From QFOX01 sp044237845 (GTDB taxonomy: Bacteria > Pseudomonadota > Alphaproteobacteria > Rickettsiales > UBA3002): a DNA stretch of 64,000 nucleotides. The stretch is from contig JBIIEL010000001.1 of the NCBI GenBank assembly GCA_044237845.1, positions 1 through 64,000 on the forward strand, in the 5' to 3' direction. A model generated the notes under the pieces. It was not told the DNA's origin, made no database searches, and saw only the letters and a program-made list of their open reading frames with translations. How positions within the stretch are numbered: the first letter of the stretch is position 1; each line of letters begins with the position of its first letter. Both the position numbers and the translations under genes were made by a program. This document shows, piece by piece, positions 52,621 through 62,403 of this stretch.

Positions 52621-53310
52621 ATGCTGCGCGAAATCGTTCTTGATACCGAAACCACCGGACTTGACCCCTTCTCCGGCCACCGGATGGTGGAGATCGGCTG
52701 CGTGGAGCTGATGGGGCATGTGCCGACGGGCAACCATTTCCACACCTACCTCAACCCCGAGCGCGACATGCCGCGCGAGGCGGAGAACGTGCATGGCCTC
52801 TCGGCGGAGTTCCTGAAAGACAAGCCGCTGTTTAAAATCGTCGCCCGCGCCTTTCTCGAATTCATCGGCGATGCGCCGCTCGTCATCCACAATGCCGGGT
52901 TTGATTTAAAATTCCTCAATGCCGAGCTCGACGCGCTCGGCCTGCCGCTGATTGATGCCGCGCGCGCCATCGACACCGTGCTCATCGCCCGCAAAATGTT
53001 CCCCGGCTCCCCCGCCAACCTCGATGCGCTGTGCAAGCGCTTCAACATCGACACTAGCGCCCGCACCAAGCACGGCGCCCTGCTCGACGCTGAACTGCTG
53101 GCGGATGTCTACCTTGAAATGAAGGGCGGGCGGCAATCCAGCTTACTCGAAAAATCGAATCATGAATCGCGAATCGCGAATCACGCCGCCCTCGCCTTCT
53201 CCGGCCATACCGATATCCCCGCCCGCAACTTCCCCCCCACATCCGAGGAGCTGGCAGCGCACGCGGCCATGACCGCCAAGCTCAAAAACCCCCTCTGGAA
53301 TGCGGGTTAA
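52621..53310 (+). CDS. dnaQ: DNA polymerase III epsilon subunit (3'-5' proofreading exonuclease)
   Basis: The 229-aa DEDDh exonuclease has all motifs: Exo I VLDTETTGLDP, Exo II NAGFDLKFLNAEL, and Exo III KHGALLDAELLADVY. Lys/Glu surroundings at the C-terminus (after residue ~180) carry the part that binds the alpha subunit. ATG 52621 follows directly after the REP element and has no strong ribosome site. The order coaE-dnaQ at the origin is common in alphaproteobacteria. Confidence 0.96.
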   Translation: MLREIVLDTETTGLDPFSGHRMVEIGCVELMGHVPTGNHFHTYLNPERDMPREAENVHGLSAEFLKDKPLFKIVARAFLEFIGDAPLVIHNAGFDLKFLNAELDALGLPLIDAARAIDTVLIARKMFPGSPANLDALCKRFNIDTSARTKHGALLDAELLADVYLEMKGGRQSSLLEKSNHESRIANHAALAFSGHTDIPARNFPPTSEELAAHAAMTAKLKNPLWNAG

Positions 53311-53340
53311 GTTTGCCCAATCGCGCATTTCGAGTTTATC

Positions 53341-53410
53341 GTGCGTAGCGCTTTATGGCGCGAGCCGCCGCGCACGCGGCCGGGGGGCATGGGGGTGTTG
53401 CCCCCCCCAT
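53341..53410 (+). repeat. Palindromic repeat family, copy E (divergent)
   Basis: It starts GTGCGTAGCGCTTTATGGCGCGAGCC, like copy D (written here in parts: GTGCGTAGCGC, TTTATGGCGCGAGCC), and ends with GGGGG...CCCCCC palindromes. The middle differs. It lies 31 nt after the dnaQ stop. Confidence 0.55.
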
Positions 53411-53492
53411 CCGTATTTTCCACTTGCATCCCTCGGGGCGGCCATTATAGATACGCGCGCGAAATATTTATCTCACGCCGCACGAGGATAGT

Positions 53493-54050
53493 TTGGCCAG
53501 CAACCGCACCGATGCTCTTCTGATCGCCCGCCGTTACGCGACGGCGATTTTTGCGCAAGCGCTTGAAGCAAAAAGCGAATCCAAGGTGGTGGCCGAGTTT
53601 GAAGCGCTGGCCGAAGCTGTGCGCGGCAACGCGGCGCTCGCCAAAGCGCTTTCAAGCCCGCTTGTTTCCCGTGCTGAAAAAACAGGCACGCTGGCGGCGC
53701 TTGCCGCCTCGGCCAATGCGCTCACCAAGCGCGCGCTGGCAGTGATAGCTGAGGCGGGGCGCGCCGAGCTGGTGGCCGAGATTTCCGATATGCTTTCCGC
53801 CCAGTTGCGCGCCCATAATGGCGAAGTGGTGGCGGTTGTCACCAGCGCCCGACCTCTGGCAGTGGCGGTGCAAAAACAGCTCAAAGACGTGATTACCAAA
53901 GCGACCGGCAAAACCATCGAGATGGAGCTGCGCGAAGATGCGGCGCTGCTTGGCGGCCTCACGGTGCAGCTTGGGTCGCTCAAGCTCGATGCCAGCCTCG
54001 CTGGCGCTCTCACCCACATGAAAGCGGCGATGTCCGCGCCCACCCATTAA
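53493..54050 (+). CDS. atpH: ATP synthase subunit delta
   Basis: The 185-aa stalk subunit connects F1 to the b subunits. It has RRYATAIFAQALEAK at the start, VISPLVSRAEK-like SSPLVSRAEKTGTLAAL and a C-terminal ELREDAALLGGLTVQLGSLKLDASLAGAL that matches the family. The start is a TTG (53493) with GAGGA about 6 nt ahead; no ATG fits. First gene of atpHAGDC. Confidence 0.95.
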   Translation: MASNRTDALLIARRYATAIFAQALEAKSESKVVAEFEALAEAVRGNAALAKALSSPLVSRAEKTGTLAALAASANALTKRALAVIAEAGRAELVAEISDMLSAQLRAHNGEVVAVVTSARPLAVAVQKQLKDVITKATGKTIEMELREDAALLGGLTVQLGSLKLDASLAGALTHMKAAMSAPTH

Positions 54051-54098
54051 CTTAAATTCCGGCCAACGCCGTAGTGATTATCGTCTCAGGAGAAAAAA

Positions 54099-55625
<1,527 letters not shown>

Positions 55626-55634
55626 GGAAGCGTT

Positions 55635-56516
55635 ATGCCCTCGTTAAAGGATTTAAAAGTCCGGATCAAAAGCGTGAAGTCCACGCAGAAGATCACCAAA
55701 GCGATGAAGATGGTCGCGGCGGCGAAGCTGCGTCGTGCGCGCGAGGCGGCAGAAGCTGCTCGCCCTTACGCCACCGCAATGGCGGGCATGGTGGAGCGTC
55801 TTGCAACTGGCGCAGAAGGGCAAACCAATGTGCCGGTATTGCTCAGTGGCACCGGGCGCGACCAGACCGAATTGCTGATTGTGGTGACGGCGGATCGCGG
55901 CCTTTCGGGCGCGTTTAACTCCTCCATCGTGCGTGCCGCCAAAAAGCGGATTCGCGAGCTGCAAGTGGCTGAGAAAAACATCCTCATCTATGCGGTGGGC
56001 CGCAAGGCGCGCGACTGGCTGGGCGACTATAAATCCATGATGATCGGCAGCACAACGGATATTGCTAAGAACGCGAATTATGGCATGGCAGAAGCTATTG
56101 CCCACGCAGTGCTTGAGCGTGTGGAAGCGGGTGAGGTCGATCGCATCACCCTGCTTTACAACCAGTTCCGTTCAGTGATTTCGCAGGTGCCAACTTTCCA
56201 GACCTTGATGCCGCTCAGCGCCTCTGGCGCCGCGCCAACCAGTGGTCAGGTGCTCAGCGCCGCGCCGTATGAATACGAGCCGGGCGAAGAAGAAATCCTC
56301 GCCGATATTTTGCCGCGCAACTTCGCGATGCAGATTTTCAGCGCGCTGCTCGAGAACAACGCGGGCTTCTATGGCGCGCAGATGAATGCGATGGAAAACG
56401 CGACTAAAAACGCGGGCGAAATGATCAAGAAGCTGACGCTGAAATATAACCGCACCCGTCAGGCAAACATCACGCGGGAGCTGATCGAGATCATCTCCGG
56501 CGCGGAAGCAATTTAA
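55635..56516 (+). CDS. atpG: ATP synthase subunit gamma
   Basis: The 293-aa central-shaft subunit starts PSLKDLKVRIKSVKSTQKITKAMKMVAAAKLRRA, has VTADRGLSGAFNSSI and ends MENATKNAGEMIKKLTLKYNRTRQANITRELIEIISGAEAI, all family hallmarks. It follows atpA by 9 nt. Confidence 0.98.
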   Translation: MPSLKDLKVRIKSVKSTQKITKAMKMVAAAKLRRAREAAEAARPYATAMAGMVERLATGAEGQTNVPVLLSGTGRDQTELLIVVTADRGLSGAFNSSIVRAAKKRIRELQVAEKNILIYAVGRKARDWLGDYKSMMIGSTTDIAKNANYGMAEAIAHAVLERVEAGEVDRITLLYNQFRSVISQVPTFQTLMPLSASGAAPTSGQVLSAAPYEYEPGEEEILADILPRNFAMQIFSALLENNAGFYGAQMNAMENATKNAGEMIKKLTLKYNRTRQANITRELIEIISGAEAI

Positions 56517-56535
56517 GGATTTTTAGGAGAGTAAA

Positions 56536-57984
56536 ATGGCAGCAGTAAAAAAGAAAACCCCAAAAGCAGACGCCGCCCTCGCCGGCGTGGTGACGCAAGT
56601 GATCGGCCCGGTGGTCGATGTGCGCTTTCCGGAAGGTAAGCTCCCGGCAATTCTGAACGCACTTGAGGCGTCGGTCGATGGCCGTCGTCTGGTGCTCGAA
56701 GTGGCGCAGCATCTCGGCGAAAACTCCGTCCGCGCGATCGCGATGGACGCGACCGACGGCGTGACCCGCGGTCAGGAAGTGACCGATACGGGCGCGGCAA
56801 TCGCGGTGCCAGTGGGCATGGAAGTGCTTGGCCGCATCATGAACGTGATTGGTGAGCCGATCGACGAACGCGGCCCCATCGGCAACAAGGCGGTGGCGCC
56901 TATCCATGCGGAAGCCCCGGCTTTCATCGACCAGTCGACGGACGACGAAATTCTCGAGACCGGCATTAAAGTAATCGACCTTCTCGCGCCCTATGCGAAG
57001 GGTGGTAAAATTGGTCTGTTCGGTGGTGCGGGCGTAGGTAAAACCGTACTCATCATGGAGCTGATCAACAACATCGCCAAAGGCCATGGGGGTTACTCCG
57101 TATTCGCCGGCGTGGGCGAGCGTACCCGCGAAGGGAACGACCTCTATCACGAGATGATTGAATCGGGCGTTATCAACCTCGACGACCAGACCAAATCGAA
57201 AGTAGCGCTGGTTTATGGCCAGATGAACGAGCCTCCAGGGGCACGTGCGCGCGTGGCGCTCACCGGTCTCACCCAGGCGGAATATTTCCGTGACCAACAG
57301 GGTCAGGACGTTCTGTTCTTCGTGGATAACATCTTCCGCTTCACCCAGGCGGGTTCTGAAGTATCCGCACTCCTTGGCCGTATCCCCTCCGCGGTAGGTT
57401 ACCAGCCAACGCTGGCGACCGAGATGGGTAACCTGCAAGAGCGTATCACCTCGACCAAAAAAGGGTCGATTACCTCCGTACAGGCCGTTTACGTACCGGC
57501 GGATGACTTGACTGACCCGGCGCCCGCGGCTTCGTTCGCGCATCTTGATGCGACGACCGTACTGAGCCGCCAGATCGCGGAGCTTGGCATTTACCCGGCG
57601 GTAGATCCGCTGGATTCGACCTCGCGTATGCTGTCGCCAACCATCGTGGGCGAAGAGCATTACCAGGTGGCGCGTGACGTACAGCGCGTACTGCAGACCT
57701 ATAAATCGCTGCAGGACATCATCGCGATTCTCGGTATGGACGAGCTTTCCGAGGAAGATAAGCTGACGGTAGCGCGTGCGCGCAAAATCCAGCGCTTCCT
57801 GTCGCAGCCGTTCCATGTGGCGGAAATCTTCACCGGCAAGTCGGGCAAATACGTGAAGCTGAAAGACACGATTTCGTCGTTCAAGGCGATTGTGGCGGGC
57901 GAATACGACCATCTGCCGGAAGCTGCATTCTACCTCGTTGGCAGCATCGAAGAGGCCATCGAGAAAGCGAAAGAACTGAAGTAG
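56536..57984 (+). CDS. atpD: ATP synthase subunit beta
   Basis: The 482-aa catalytic subunit has P-loop GGAGVGKTVLIMEL, catalytic Glu in AGVGERTREGNDLYHEM, VLFFVDNIFRFTQAGSEVSALLGR, SLQDIIAILGMDELSEEDK and the C-terminal SQPFHVAEIFTGKSG. A short alphaproteobacterial N-terminal extension (AAVKKKTPKADAAL) is seen. GGAG precedes the ATG. Confidence 0.98.
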   Translation: MAAVKKKTPKADAALAGVVTQVIGPVVDVRFPEGKLPAILNALEASVDGRRLVLEVAQHLGENSVRAIAMDATDGVTRGQEVTDTGAAIAVPVGMEVLGRIMNVIGEPIDERGPIGNKAVAPIHAEAPAFIDQSTDDEILETGIKVIDLLAPYAKGGKIGLFGGAGVGKTVLIMELINNIAKGHGGYSVFAGVGERTREGNDLYHEMIESGVINLDDQTKSKVALVYGQMNEPPGARARVALTGLTQAEYFRDQQGQDVLFFVDNIFRFTQAGSEVSALLGRIPSAVGYQPTLATEMGNLQERITSTKKGSITSVQAVYVPADDLTDPAPAASFAHLDATTVLSRQIAELGIYPAVDPLDSTSRMLSPTIVGEEHYQVARDVQRVLQTYKSLQDIIAILGMDELSEEDKLTVARARKIQRFLSQPFHVAEIFTGKSGKYVKLKDTISSFKAIVAGEYDHLPEAAFYLVGSIEEAIEKAKELK

Positions 57985-57990
57985 GTTTGA

Positions 57991-58020
57991 GGGGCCGGGT
58001 TTTAAAGAACCTGGCGCCCC
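57991..58020 (+). other. Intercistronic hairpin between atpD and atpC
   Basis: GGGGC and GGGTT pair with AACC and GCCCC around a TTAAAG loop with a small bulge. There is no T-run, so it is not a terminator; it may protect the atpD mRNA end and lower atpC expression. Confidence 0.5.
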
Positions 58021-58043
58021 GGAACCCCGACATCTGAGGAACT

Positions 58044-58451
58044 ATGACCGACGCTTTTCATCTCAAAATTATCTCTCCCGCCGCTATGGTGCTCGATGCG
58101 CATGCGGTGATGGTGGAAATTCCGGGTGCTGAGGGTGATTTCGGGGTGCTGCCGAATCACGCGCCATTTTTCTCGATGCTGCGTCCGGGCGTAATCAGCA
58201 TTCATATGCCGGACGGGCATAAGCGCCGTTTCTTTGCCACCGCGGGCTATGCGGATGTGGCGGCGGAGGGCACGACCATTCTCTCCGACCATATTCAGGA
58301 TCTGGCCGAAATCACGGTGGACGATGCGGGCGGCGCCCTGCGCGCAGCACAAAGCGCCCTCGCCTCGGCTGAGAACGACGTCGAGCGCGCCGCTGCCGAA
58401 AAGCTCCTCGCCAGTGCCGAGGCCCTCACCGCCGCCGTCAGTGCGCATTAG
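58044..58451 (+). CDS. atpC: ATP synthase subunit epsilon
   Basis: The 135-aa subunit inhibits ATP hydrolysis and links to gamma. The beta-sandwich has FHLKIISPAAMVLDAHAVMVEIPGAEGDFGVLPNHAPFFSML, and the end is an Ala/Glu helix pair. Length is normal. Last gene of the atp operon. Confidence 0.95.
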   Translation: MTDAFHLKIISPAAMVLDAHAVMVEIPGAEGDFGVLPNHAPFFSMLRPGVISIHMPDGHKRRFFATAGYADVAAEGTTILSDHIQDLAEITVDDAGGALRAAQSALASAENDVERAAAEKLLASAEALTAAVSAH

Positions 58452-58476
58452 TCGTAACGCTCCCATCGGGTGCCAA

Positions 58477-58522
58477 TCTTCACAAAACTGTCACACACGG
58501 CGACTGCCCCACCCTGTATAAG
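58477..58522 (+). promoter_or_regulatory. PHO-box-like promoter P7
   Basis: TCTTCAC (58477-58483), AAAA, CTGTCAC (58488-58494), a 22-nt spacer and TATAAG (58517-58522). It sits 25 nt after atpC and leads to the small membrane protein. Confidence 0.65.
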
Positions 58523-58613
58523 GCAGATGGTTTTGCTTTTTGATTTTTTACACAGAGAGCTAAAATCCGGTCACGCAAGTGTCTGTATTATTTTATTTAT
58601 TAACTAAACCCCA

Positions 58614-58796
58614 ATGATTATGAGGTTAAAGAAAACTATCTTAATCTGGCTGAAGTCCATCGCAGTCATTCCTATCATCAATTTTTTTCTTTTAATAGAA
58701 GGAGCGATAGAGGTGCGATGGTGGCTCATCAGCCTTTTCATAAAACCGTCATCTGATGACTTGGATGGCGACTATGATTGGACAGATGGGCATTAA
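58614..58796 (+). CDS. Very small membrane protein
   Basis: The 60-aa protein (or 58 aa from ATG 58620) has a basic start, one or two membrane segments (LIWLKSIAVIPIINFFLLIEGAI and WWLISLFI) and an acidic tail (SSDDLDGDYDWTDGH). No ribosome site is clear. The unit is complete: promoter P7, about 85 nt of leader, the gene, and a strong terminator 12 nt after the stop. This is the same layout as at 17356-17869. I do not recognise it; it could be a stress-induced small membrane protein or a toxin-like peptide. Confidence 0.55.
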   Translation: MIMRLKKTILIWLKSIAVIPIINFFLLIEGAIEVRWWLISLFIKPSSDDLDGDYDWTDGH

Positions 58797-58807
58797 GCCA
58801 ACACAGC

Positions 58808-58850
58808 TGGTCTGCCTACCCTTAGGGGAAGCATAGGCAGACCATTTTTT
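58808..58850 (+). terminator. Rho-independent terminator
   Basis: Stem TGGTCTGCCTA (58808-58818) / TAGGCAGACCA (58834-58844), then six T. The stem begins and ends like the terminator at 17823. Confidence 0.92.
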
Positions 58851-58883
58851 ATCTGCATTGTGCTCCAAACTCGCTGATTGTCG

Positions 58884-58945
58884 TGCGTAGCGCTTTATGG
58901 CGCGAGCCCGAAGGGAGGGGGTTTGGGGGCGATGCCCCCATCAGG
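58884..58945 (+). repeat. Palindromic repeat family, copy D
   Basis: GCGTAGCGCTTTATGG, GCGAGCCCGAAGGGAGG and the hairpin GGGGGCGATGCCCCC. The 3' half is identical to copies A and C; the 5' half has GCTTTATGGC in place of CTCCCATGG. Intergenic. Confidence 0.8.
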
Positions 58946-58991
58946 CGCGAAGCGCGTATAACTGGCACGGCTCTTGCTTATCCACAGGTCT

Positions 58992-59723
58992 ATGACCCAT
59001 GCTGTTGGCAGTAACCGACCCTATGCGTTCCCCACCTCTGCTCCCGAGGGGGGCGAGGTCGCAACCAAAATCACCATCACGCCGGATTCTAATTCGCCTC
59101 CCGGCGCCACCGGGTTCTTTGGCGACGACGGGCTGAGCTTTGCCGATGTGCTCGACGCCATCAACCCGCTCAAACATATCCCGATTGTCTCGGACCTGAT
59201 TTACGACAAACCGGAAGAGAAAGCCTCGGTGGCGTCGAATCTGGTCGGCGGGGCGCTAATGGGTGGGCCGATTGGGTTTGTCGCGAGTATCGCCAACGAG
59301 GTGTTCAAATCCGCGACGGGTAAGGGCATGGCTGAGACCGTGGTCGCCGCGCTCAGTGGGGAAATCGCGTCAGAGCCAGAAACCCAGCTTGCGGCGGCTA
59401 CGCCCATGCCTGCCGATGCGGGCCAAGAGAAAATCGAGGTCGCTTCACTCGATGTCGAAAATATACCTGCGCCTTCCACTTCTGCCGCGCAAATCGATCG
59501 TGCTGTCCGCGCATCTCAGTCGCTGCACGCCAACGACATCGCTCAGCGCGCCCAGTTGGGGATGATATCCTCCGCCGCGACCGATGCGCCCAAAACCGAC
59601 GATGCCCGCGCGCAAAAACTCCTCGAATTGTTCGGTGGCAGCACACCCTCGGCCAATCGCGCCTATAAGAACGCGCAGATGCTGCCCTACCTGAAACAGG
59701 CAAGCACCAATCAGGTGCTGTAG
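58992..59723 (+). CDS. Hypothetical protein with INPLKHIP motif
   Basis: The 243-aa protein is not characterised. Residues ~45-110 carry the segment FADVLDAINPLKHIPIVSDLIYD followed by SNLVGGALMGGPIGFVASIANEVF, a pattern I recall from uncharacterised alphaproteobacterial proteins. That second segment may associate with membrane. The remainder is Ala/Glu-rich and probably disordered. ATG 58992 is the likely start; 58974 is an alternative. No signal peptide is seen. It lies directly after the palindromic repeat. Confidence 0.65.
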   Translation: MTHAVGSNRPYAFPTSAPEGGEVATKITITPDSNSPPGATGFFGDDGLSFADVLDAINPLKHIPIVSDLIYDKPEEKASVASNLVGGALMGGPIGFVASIANEVFKSATGKGMAETVVAALSGEIASEPETQLAAATPMPADAGQEKIEVASLDVENIPAPSTSAAQIDRAVRASQSLHANDIAQRAQLGMISSAATDAPKTDDARAQKLLELFGGSTPSANRAYKNAQMLPYLKQASTNQVL

Positions 59724-59726
59724 GGC

Positions 59727-59864
59727 GAATTGAAGAAATGAGGAATTGACGAACAGAAAGCGTTTGTCTTGCCGTCGTATGACGGCATCCGGGGTGCAAA
59801 TAACCCCAGACCGCGTCATTCGACGGGGTGACAGTCCTTATTTTTTCGTCATTTCTTCAATTCG
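59727..59864. repeat. Nested inverted repeat, copy 1
   Basis: Ends GAATTGA...GAATTGACGAA and TTCGTCATTTCTTCAATTC are inverted repeats. Inside lie ACGTTTGTC-like AGCGTTTGTC, GCCGTC..GACGGC and CCCCAGACC...GGGGTGA palindromes. It matches the 62171-62334 copy over nearly its whole length. It fills the gap between two convergent genes. Confidence 0.75.
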
Positions 59865-59872
59865 TCCCATCA

Positions 59873-60664
59873 TCATTTCCCTCTCTCCCCAAACAGCGCC
59901 GTTCCGACCCGCACCATGGTTGCGCCCATGCGGATGGCGGTTTCGAAATCTCCGCTCATGCCCATACTCAGTTCTTTCAGGCCATGCTCGCGCGCCAGTT
60001 TCTGCATCAGCGCAAAATAGGGGGCGGGGTTCACGCCTTCGGGCGGCACGCACATCAGCCCATTGATGGTGAGGCCGAGGCTGCGGCAATGCGCCAGCAG
60101 CGCGGCGGCGTCCTTCGGTGCCACGCCGGCCTTCTGAGGCTCCTCACCGATATTCACCTGGATGAGAAATTTTGGGGTGGCGAACTTCGTTCGCGCGGGG
60201 GCATCGCCCCCAAGCCCCCTCCCTTCGGGCTCGCCATGGGAGGCTACGCGCGCCTCGTTCAAACGCCGCAGGCGCTCAACCGCCGCGGCTAAAGCGTCAG
60301 CAATCTTCGGCCTATCCACCGTCTGAATCACATCAAACAGCGCTACGGCATCCGCCGCCTTGTTCGATTGCAGGGGGCCGATGAGGTGGAGTGTCACCTC
60401 CGGGTGGGCGGCTTTGAGGGCTGGCCATTTTTCTGCCGCCTCCTGCACCTTGTTTTCCCCGAAATGCGTAAGGCCAAGGCCAATCGCGGCTTCGAGCTTC
60501 GCCGCGGGCTGCCCCTTGCTCGCGCCGATCAAGAGAGGTTCCGGGTTCCAGGTTCCGGGTTCCAGAAGCGCTTCCTTCCTTCCTGACACCTGACACCTGA
60601 CACCTGACACCTCCCTCATCCGCTGTTGCAGCGTTGCATAGCCTGTTGCTAATTGGTCATCCAC
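59873..60664 (-). CDS. yggS: PLP homeostasis protein (YggS/PROSC family) with two repeat insertions
   Basis: The 263-aa TIM-barrel protein binds pyridoxal phosphate. Family motifs are THFGENKVQEAAEKW, LHLIGPLQSNKA, DVIQTVDRPKIADAL, FLIQVNIGEEPQKAGV, LMCVPPEG and ELSMGMSGDFETAIRMGATMVRVGTALFG; the PLP Lys is in GASKGQP. It is longer than usual (~220-230 aa) because of two inserts: residues ~17-45 (tandem repeat, VSGVRCQVSG and EPGTWNPEP) and ~137-157 (RVASHGEPEGRGLGGDAP, repeat copy C). Both stay in frame. GTG 60664 with AGGGGG 8 nt ahead is the best start. Confidence 0.9.
   Translation of the reverse strand: MDDQLATGYATLQQRMREVSGVRCQVSGRKEALLEPGTWNPEPLLIGASKGQPAAKLEAAIGLGLTHFGENKVQEAAEKWPALKAAHPEVTLHLIGPLQSNKAADAVALFDVIQTVDRPKIADALAAAVERLRRLNEARVASHGEPEGRGLGGDAPARTKFATPKFLIQVNIGEEPQKAGVAPKDAAALLAHCRSLGLTINGLMCVPPEGVNPAPYFALMQKLAREHGLKELSMGMSGDFETAIRMGATMVRVGTALFGERGK
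60193..60255 (-). repeat. Palindromic repeat copy C, inside yggS and translated
   Basis: Same family as copy B in putA. On the minus strand it has GCGTAGCCTCCCATGG, GCGAGCCCGAAGG and GGGGGCGATGCCCCC, read in the same frame as in putA, giving RVASHGEPEGRGLGGDAP. Confidence 0.85.
60537..60612 (-). repeat. Tandem short repeats inside the start of yggS
   Basis: Four copies of TGACACC (60584-60611 on the plus strand) and four GGTTCC-type units (60537-60563). They are translated in yggS as VSGVRCQVSG and EPGTWNPEP. Confidence 0.75.
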
Positions 60665-60965
60665 CCCGAAACCCCCTGTGATTGCCAATAAATACAATCA
60701 CTTAATGCACAAGTCCAGCGGAATCATGGCCACAGCCCTATTTGTGTCAATTTGGCAACAGAAGGGTAGAAAGGGGGGGTGGAGGGGCATTTTTTGTTTG
60801 GCGCAGCTTGCCTTGGGGGGGGATTCGGCTAATAACTGGCCTCGTGGAACATGCCTACAGTCCGTTTGGGCTGCGTGTATGTTCAATAGGAGTGGTGCAA
60901 AGTCTTAAGTTCGAAGAACAGGGTTTTGCATCGCATTTTGTTTCATTAATGAAGGAACGCAAATC
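60665..60965. other. Intergenic region before the porin
   Basis: A 301-nt gap with poly-G tracts near 60766-60775 and 60814-60823. I see no gene and no clear -35/-10 for the porin; a good AAGGA ribosome site lies about 10 nt ahead of its ATG. The long leader may hold regulatory RNA structure. Confidence 0.4.
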
Positions 60966-62102
60966 ATGAAAAAAATTCTTCTTGGTACGACCGGACTCGT
61001 AGGCGCGGCACTGCTGGCAACAGCAGCTTCGGCTGAGACTCCAAAAGTAACCCTCGGCGGTTTCTCTGACTTCCAAGCTGGTTACACGAGCGAAGATCAG
61101 GACGCGACCCGTCGCGCTACCGGCTTCCGTAACGACAACGAAATCACCGTAAAAGTAGACGGCAAGACCGGTTCGGGTCTCGGCTACGGTGCACAAATCG
61201 ATCTCGAAGCTGACCTCAACAACGATGGCGACAACCAGGGTGAAAACTCTGCTCGTACCTTCACCTACCTCGAAGGTTCGTTCGGTCGTGCAGAAATGGG
61301 CGCTAACAAGTCGGTTGCTGCTACCTCGCGTATCGATGCTTCGTCGGTTGCTGCTGCTACCGGTGGTATCAACGGTGGTTGGACCAATTTCGCAAACCTC
61401 AGCGGCACGACGGGCGTTACCATGTCGAAACTTGCTACCGAGCATGGCCAATTCTCTGGCACCGCTGGCGACGAGTCGACCTACAACGCAACCAAGCTGA
61501 ACTATTACACCCCAAAATTCTCGGGCTTCCAGGCGGGCGTAAGCTACACCCCGAAACTGCAAGCGCGTGGCCAGAACGCGGGCAACGGCGCAAACAGCGA
61601 TACGCAAGGTGTTAGCGATGTTTGGGATCTGGCTCTCGGTTACAACGGCACCATCTCGGGCGTAAAACTCGGCATCGCTGGTACCTACGAAACCGGTAAA
61701 GGCGAAGGCGTTGCCGATACTTCGACCGGCGGTCTCGCCAACTTCGGTACTTCCGATGTTAAAGGCTGGAACATTGGTGCGACCACGGGCTTCATGGGTG
61801 CAAACCTTGCGGGTTCGTATGGTAACATCGACAAAACCGGTATCGCAACCCTCACCGATGGTAAATATTGGACCCTTGGTGCAGGTTACGGCATGGGCCC
61901 AGTAGGTGTTTCGGCGTCCTACATCGCTTCGACGCTTGAGAGCTCAGGTGTTGAGAAAGACTTCAGCAACCTCGTTCTCGGTGCTGATTACAAACTGGCT
62001 CCAGGCCTGACCCCGTACGCTGAAGTATCGTTCTACGATACCGAAGGTACGGCAACCAACAAAGGCACCGCGGTTATCCTCGGTACCCAGGTTGCTTTCT
62101 AA
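60966..62102 (+). CDS. Gram-negative porin
   Basis: The 378-aa outer-membrane beta-barrel has a signal peptide MKKILLGTTGLVGAALLATAASA (cleaved before ETPK) in parts, and starts KVTLGGFSDFQAGYTSEDQD, as in trimeric porins. Strands are rich in Gly/Tyr with alternating residues (FQAGVSYTPKL, WNIGATTGFMG, KYWTLGAGYGMG), and the chain ends with Phe (ILGTQVAF), the signal for barrel assembly. Codon use is strongly biased (many GGC, GGT, CTC, AAC), fitting an abundant protein. It is a single-gene unit with a terminator. Confidence 0.93.
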   Translation: MKKILLGTTGLVGAALLATAASAETPKVTLGGFSDFQAGYTSEDQDATRRATGFRNDNEITVKVDGKTGSGLGYGAQIDLEADLNNDGDNQGENSARTFTYLEGSFGRAEMGANKSVAATSRIDASSVAAATGGINGGWTNFANLSGTTGVTMSKLATEHGQFSGTAGDESTYNATKLNYYTPKFSGFQAGVSYTPKLQARGQNAGNGANSDTQGVSDVWDLALGYNGTISGVKLGIAGTYETGKGEGVADTSTGGLANFGTSDVKGWNIGATTGFMGANLAGSYGNIDKTGIATLTDGKYWTLGAGYGMGPVGVSASYIASTLESSGVEKDFSNLVLGADYKLAPGLTPYAEVSFYDTEGTATNKGTAVILGTQVAF

Positions 62103-62123
62103 GCATACCTCAATCTAACGGAG

Positions 62124-62152
62124 AGGGCGGCGCGCAAGCGTCGCCCTTTTTG
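62124..62152 (+). terminator. Rho-independent terminator after the porin
   Basis: AGGGCGGCG / CGTCGCCCT stem with CGCAAG loop, then five T. Confidence 0.9.
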
Positions 62153-62170
62153 TTTGTGGGTAAAAAGTAC

Positions 62171-62334
62171 GAATTGACGATGGGACGAATTGAGGAATTG
62201 ACGAACAGAAAACGTTTGTCATGCCGTCTTCATGACGGCATCCGGTGTTATGAATAGCTCCAGACCCCGGCATGAAGCCGGGGTGAAAGCCCTTACTTTT
62301 TCGTCAATTCCTCAATTCCTCATTTCGTCAATTC
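62171..62334. repeat. Nested inverted repeat, copy 2
   Basis: The ends GAATTGACGATGGGACGAA and its mirror near 62290-62334 are complementary. Inside are GCCGTCTTCATGACGGC and CCCCGGCATGAAGCCGGGG. It is homologous to 59727-59864 in order and sequence. Intergenic, with no gene. Confidence 0.75.
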
Positions 62335-62403
62335 CCCTCCCTACTCCCTTGCAAATTCCTTAGGCGTCGCTAGAGTGTGCATTCACTCTCACACAGGTTT
62401 TTT

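Noticed and set aside
60537..60612. Tandem short repeats considered as a CRISPR array
   Set aside because: Units are 6-8 nt without spacers and lie inside a coding frame.
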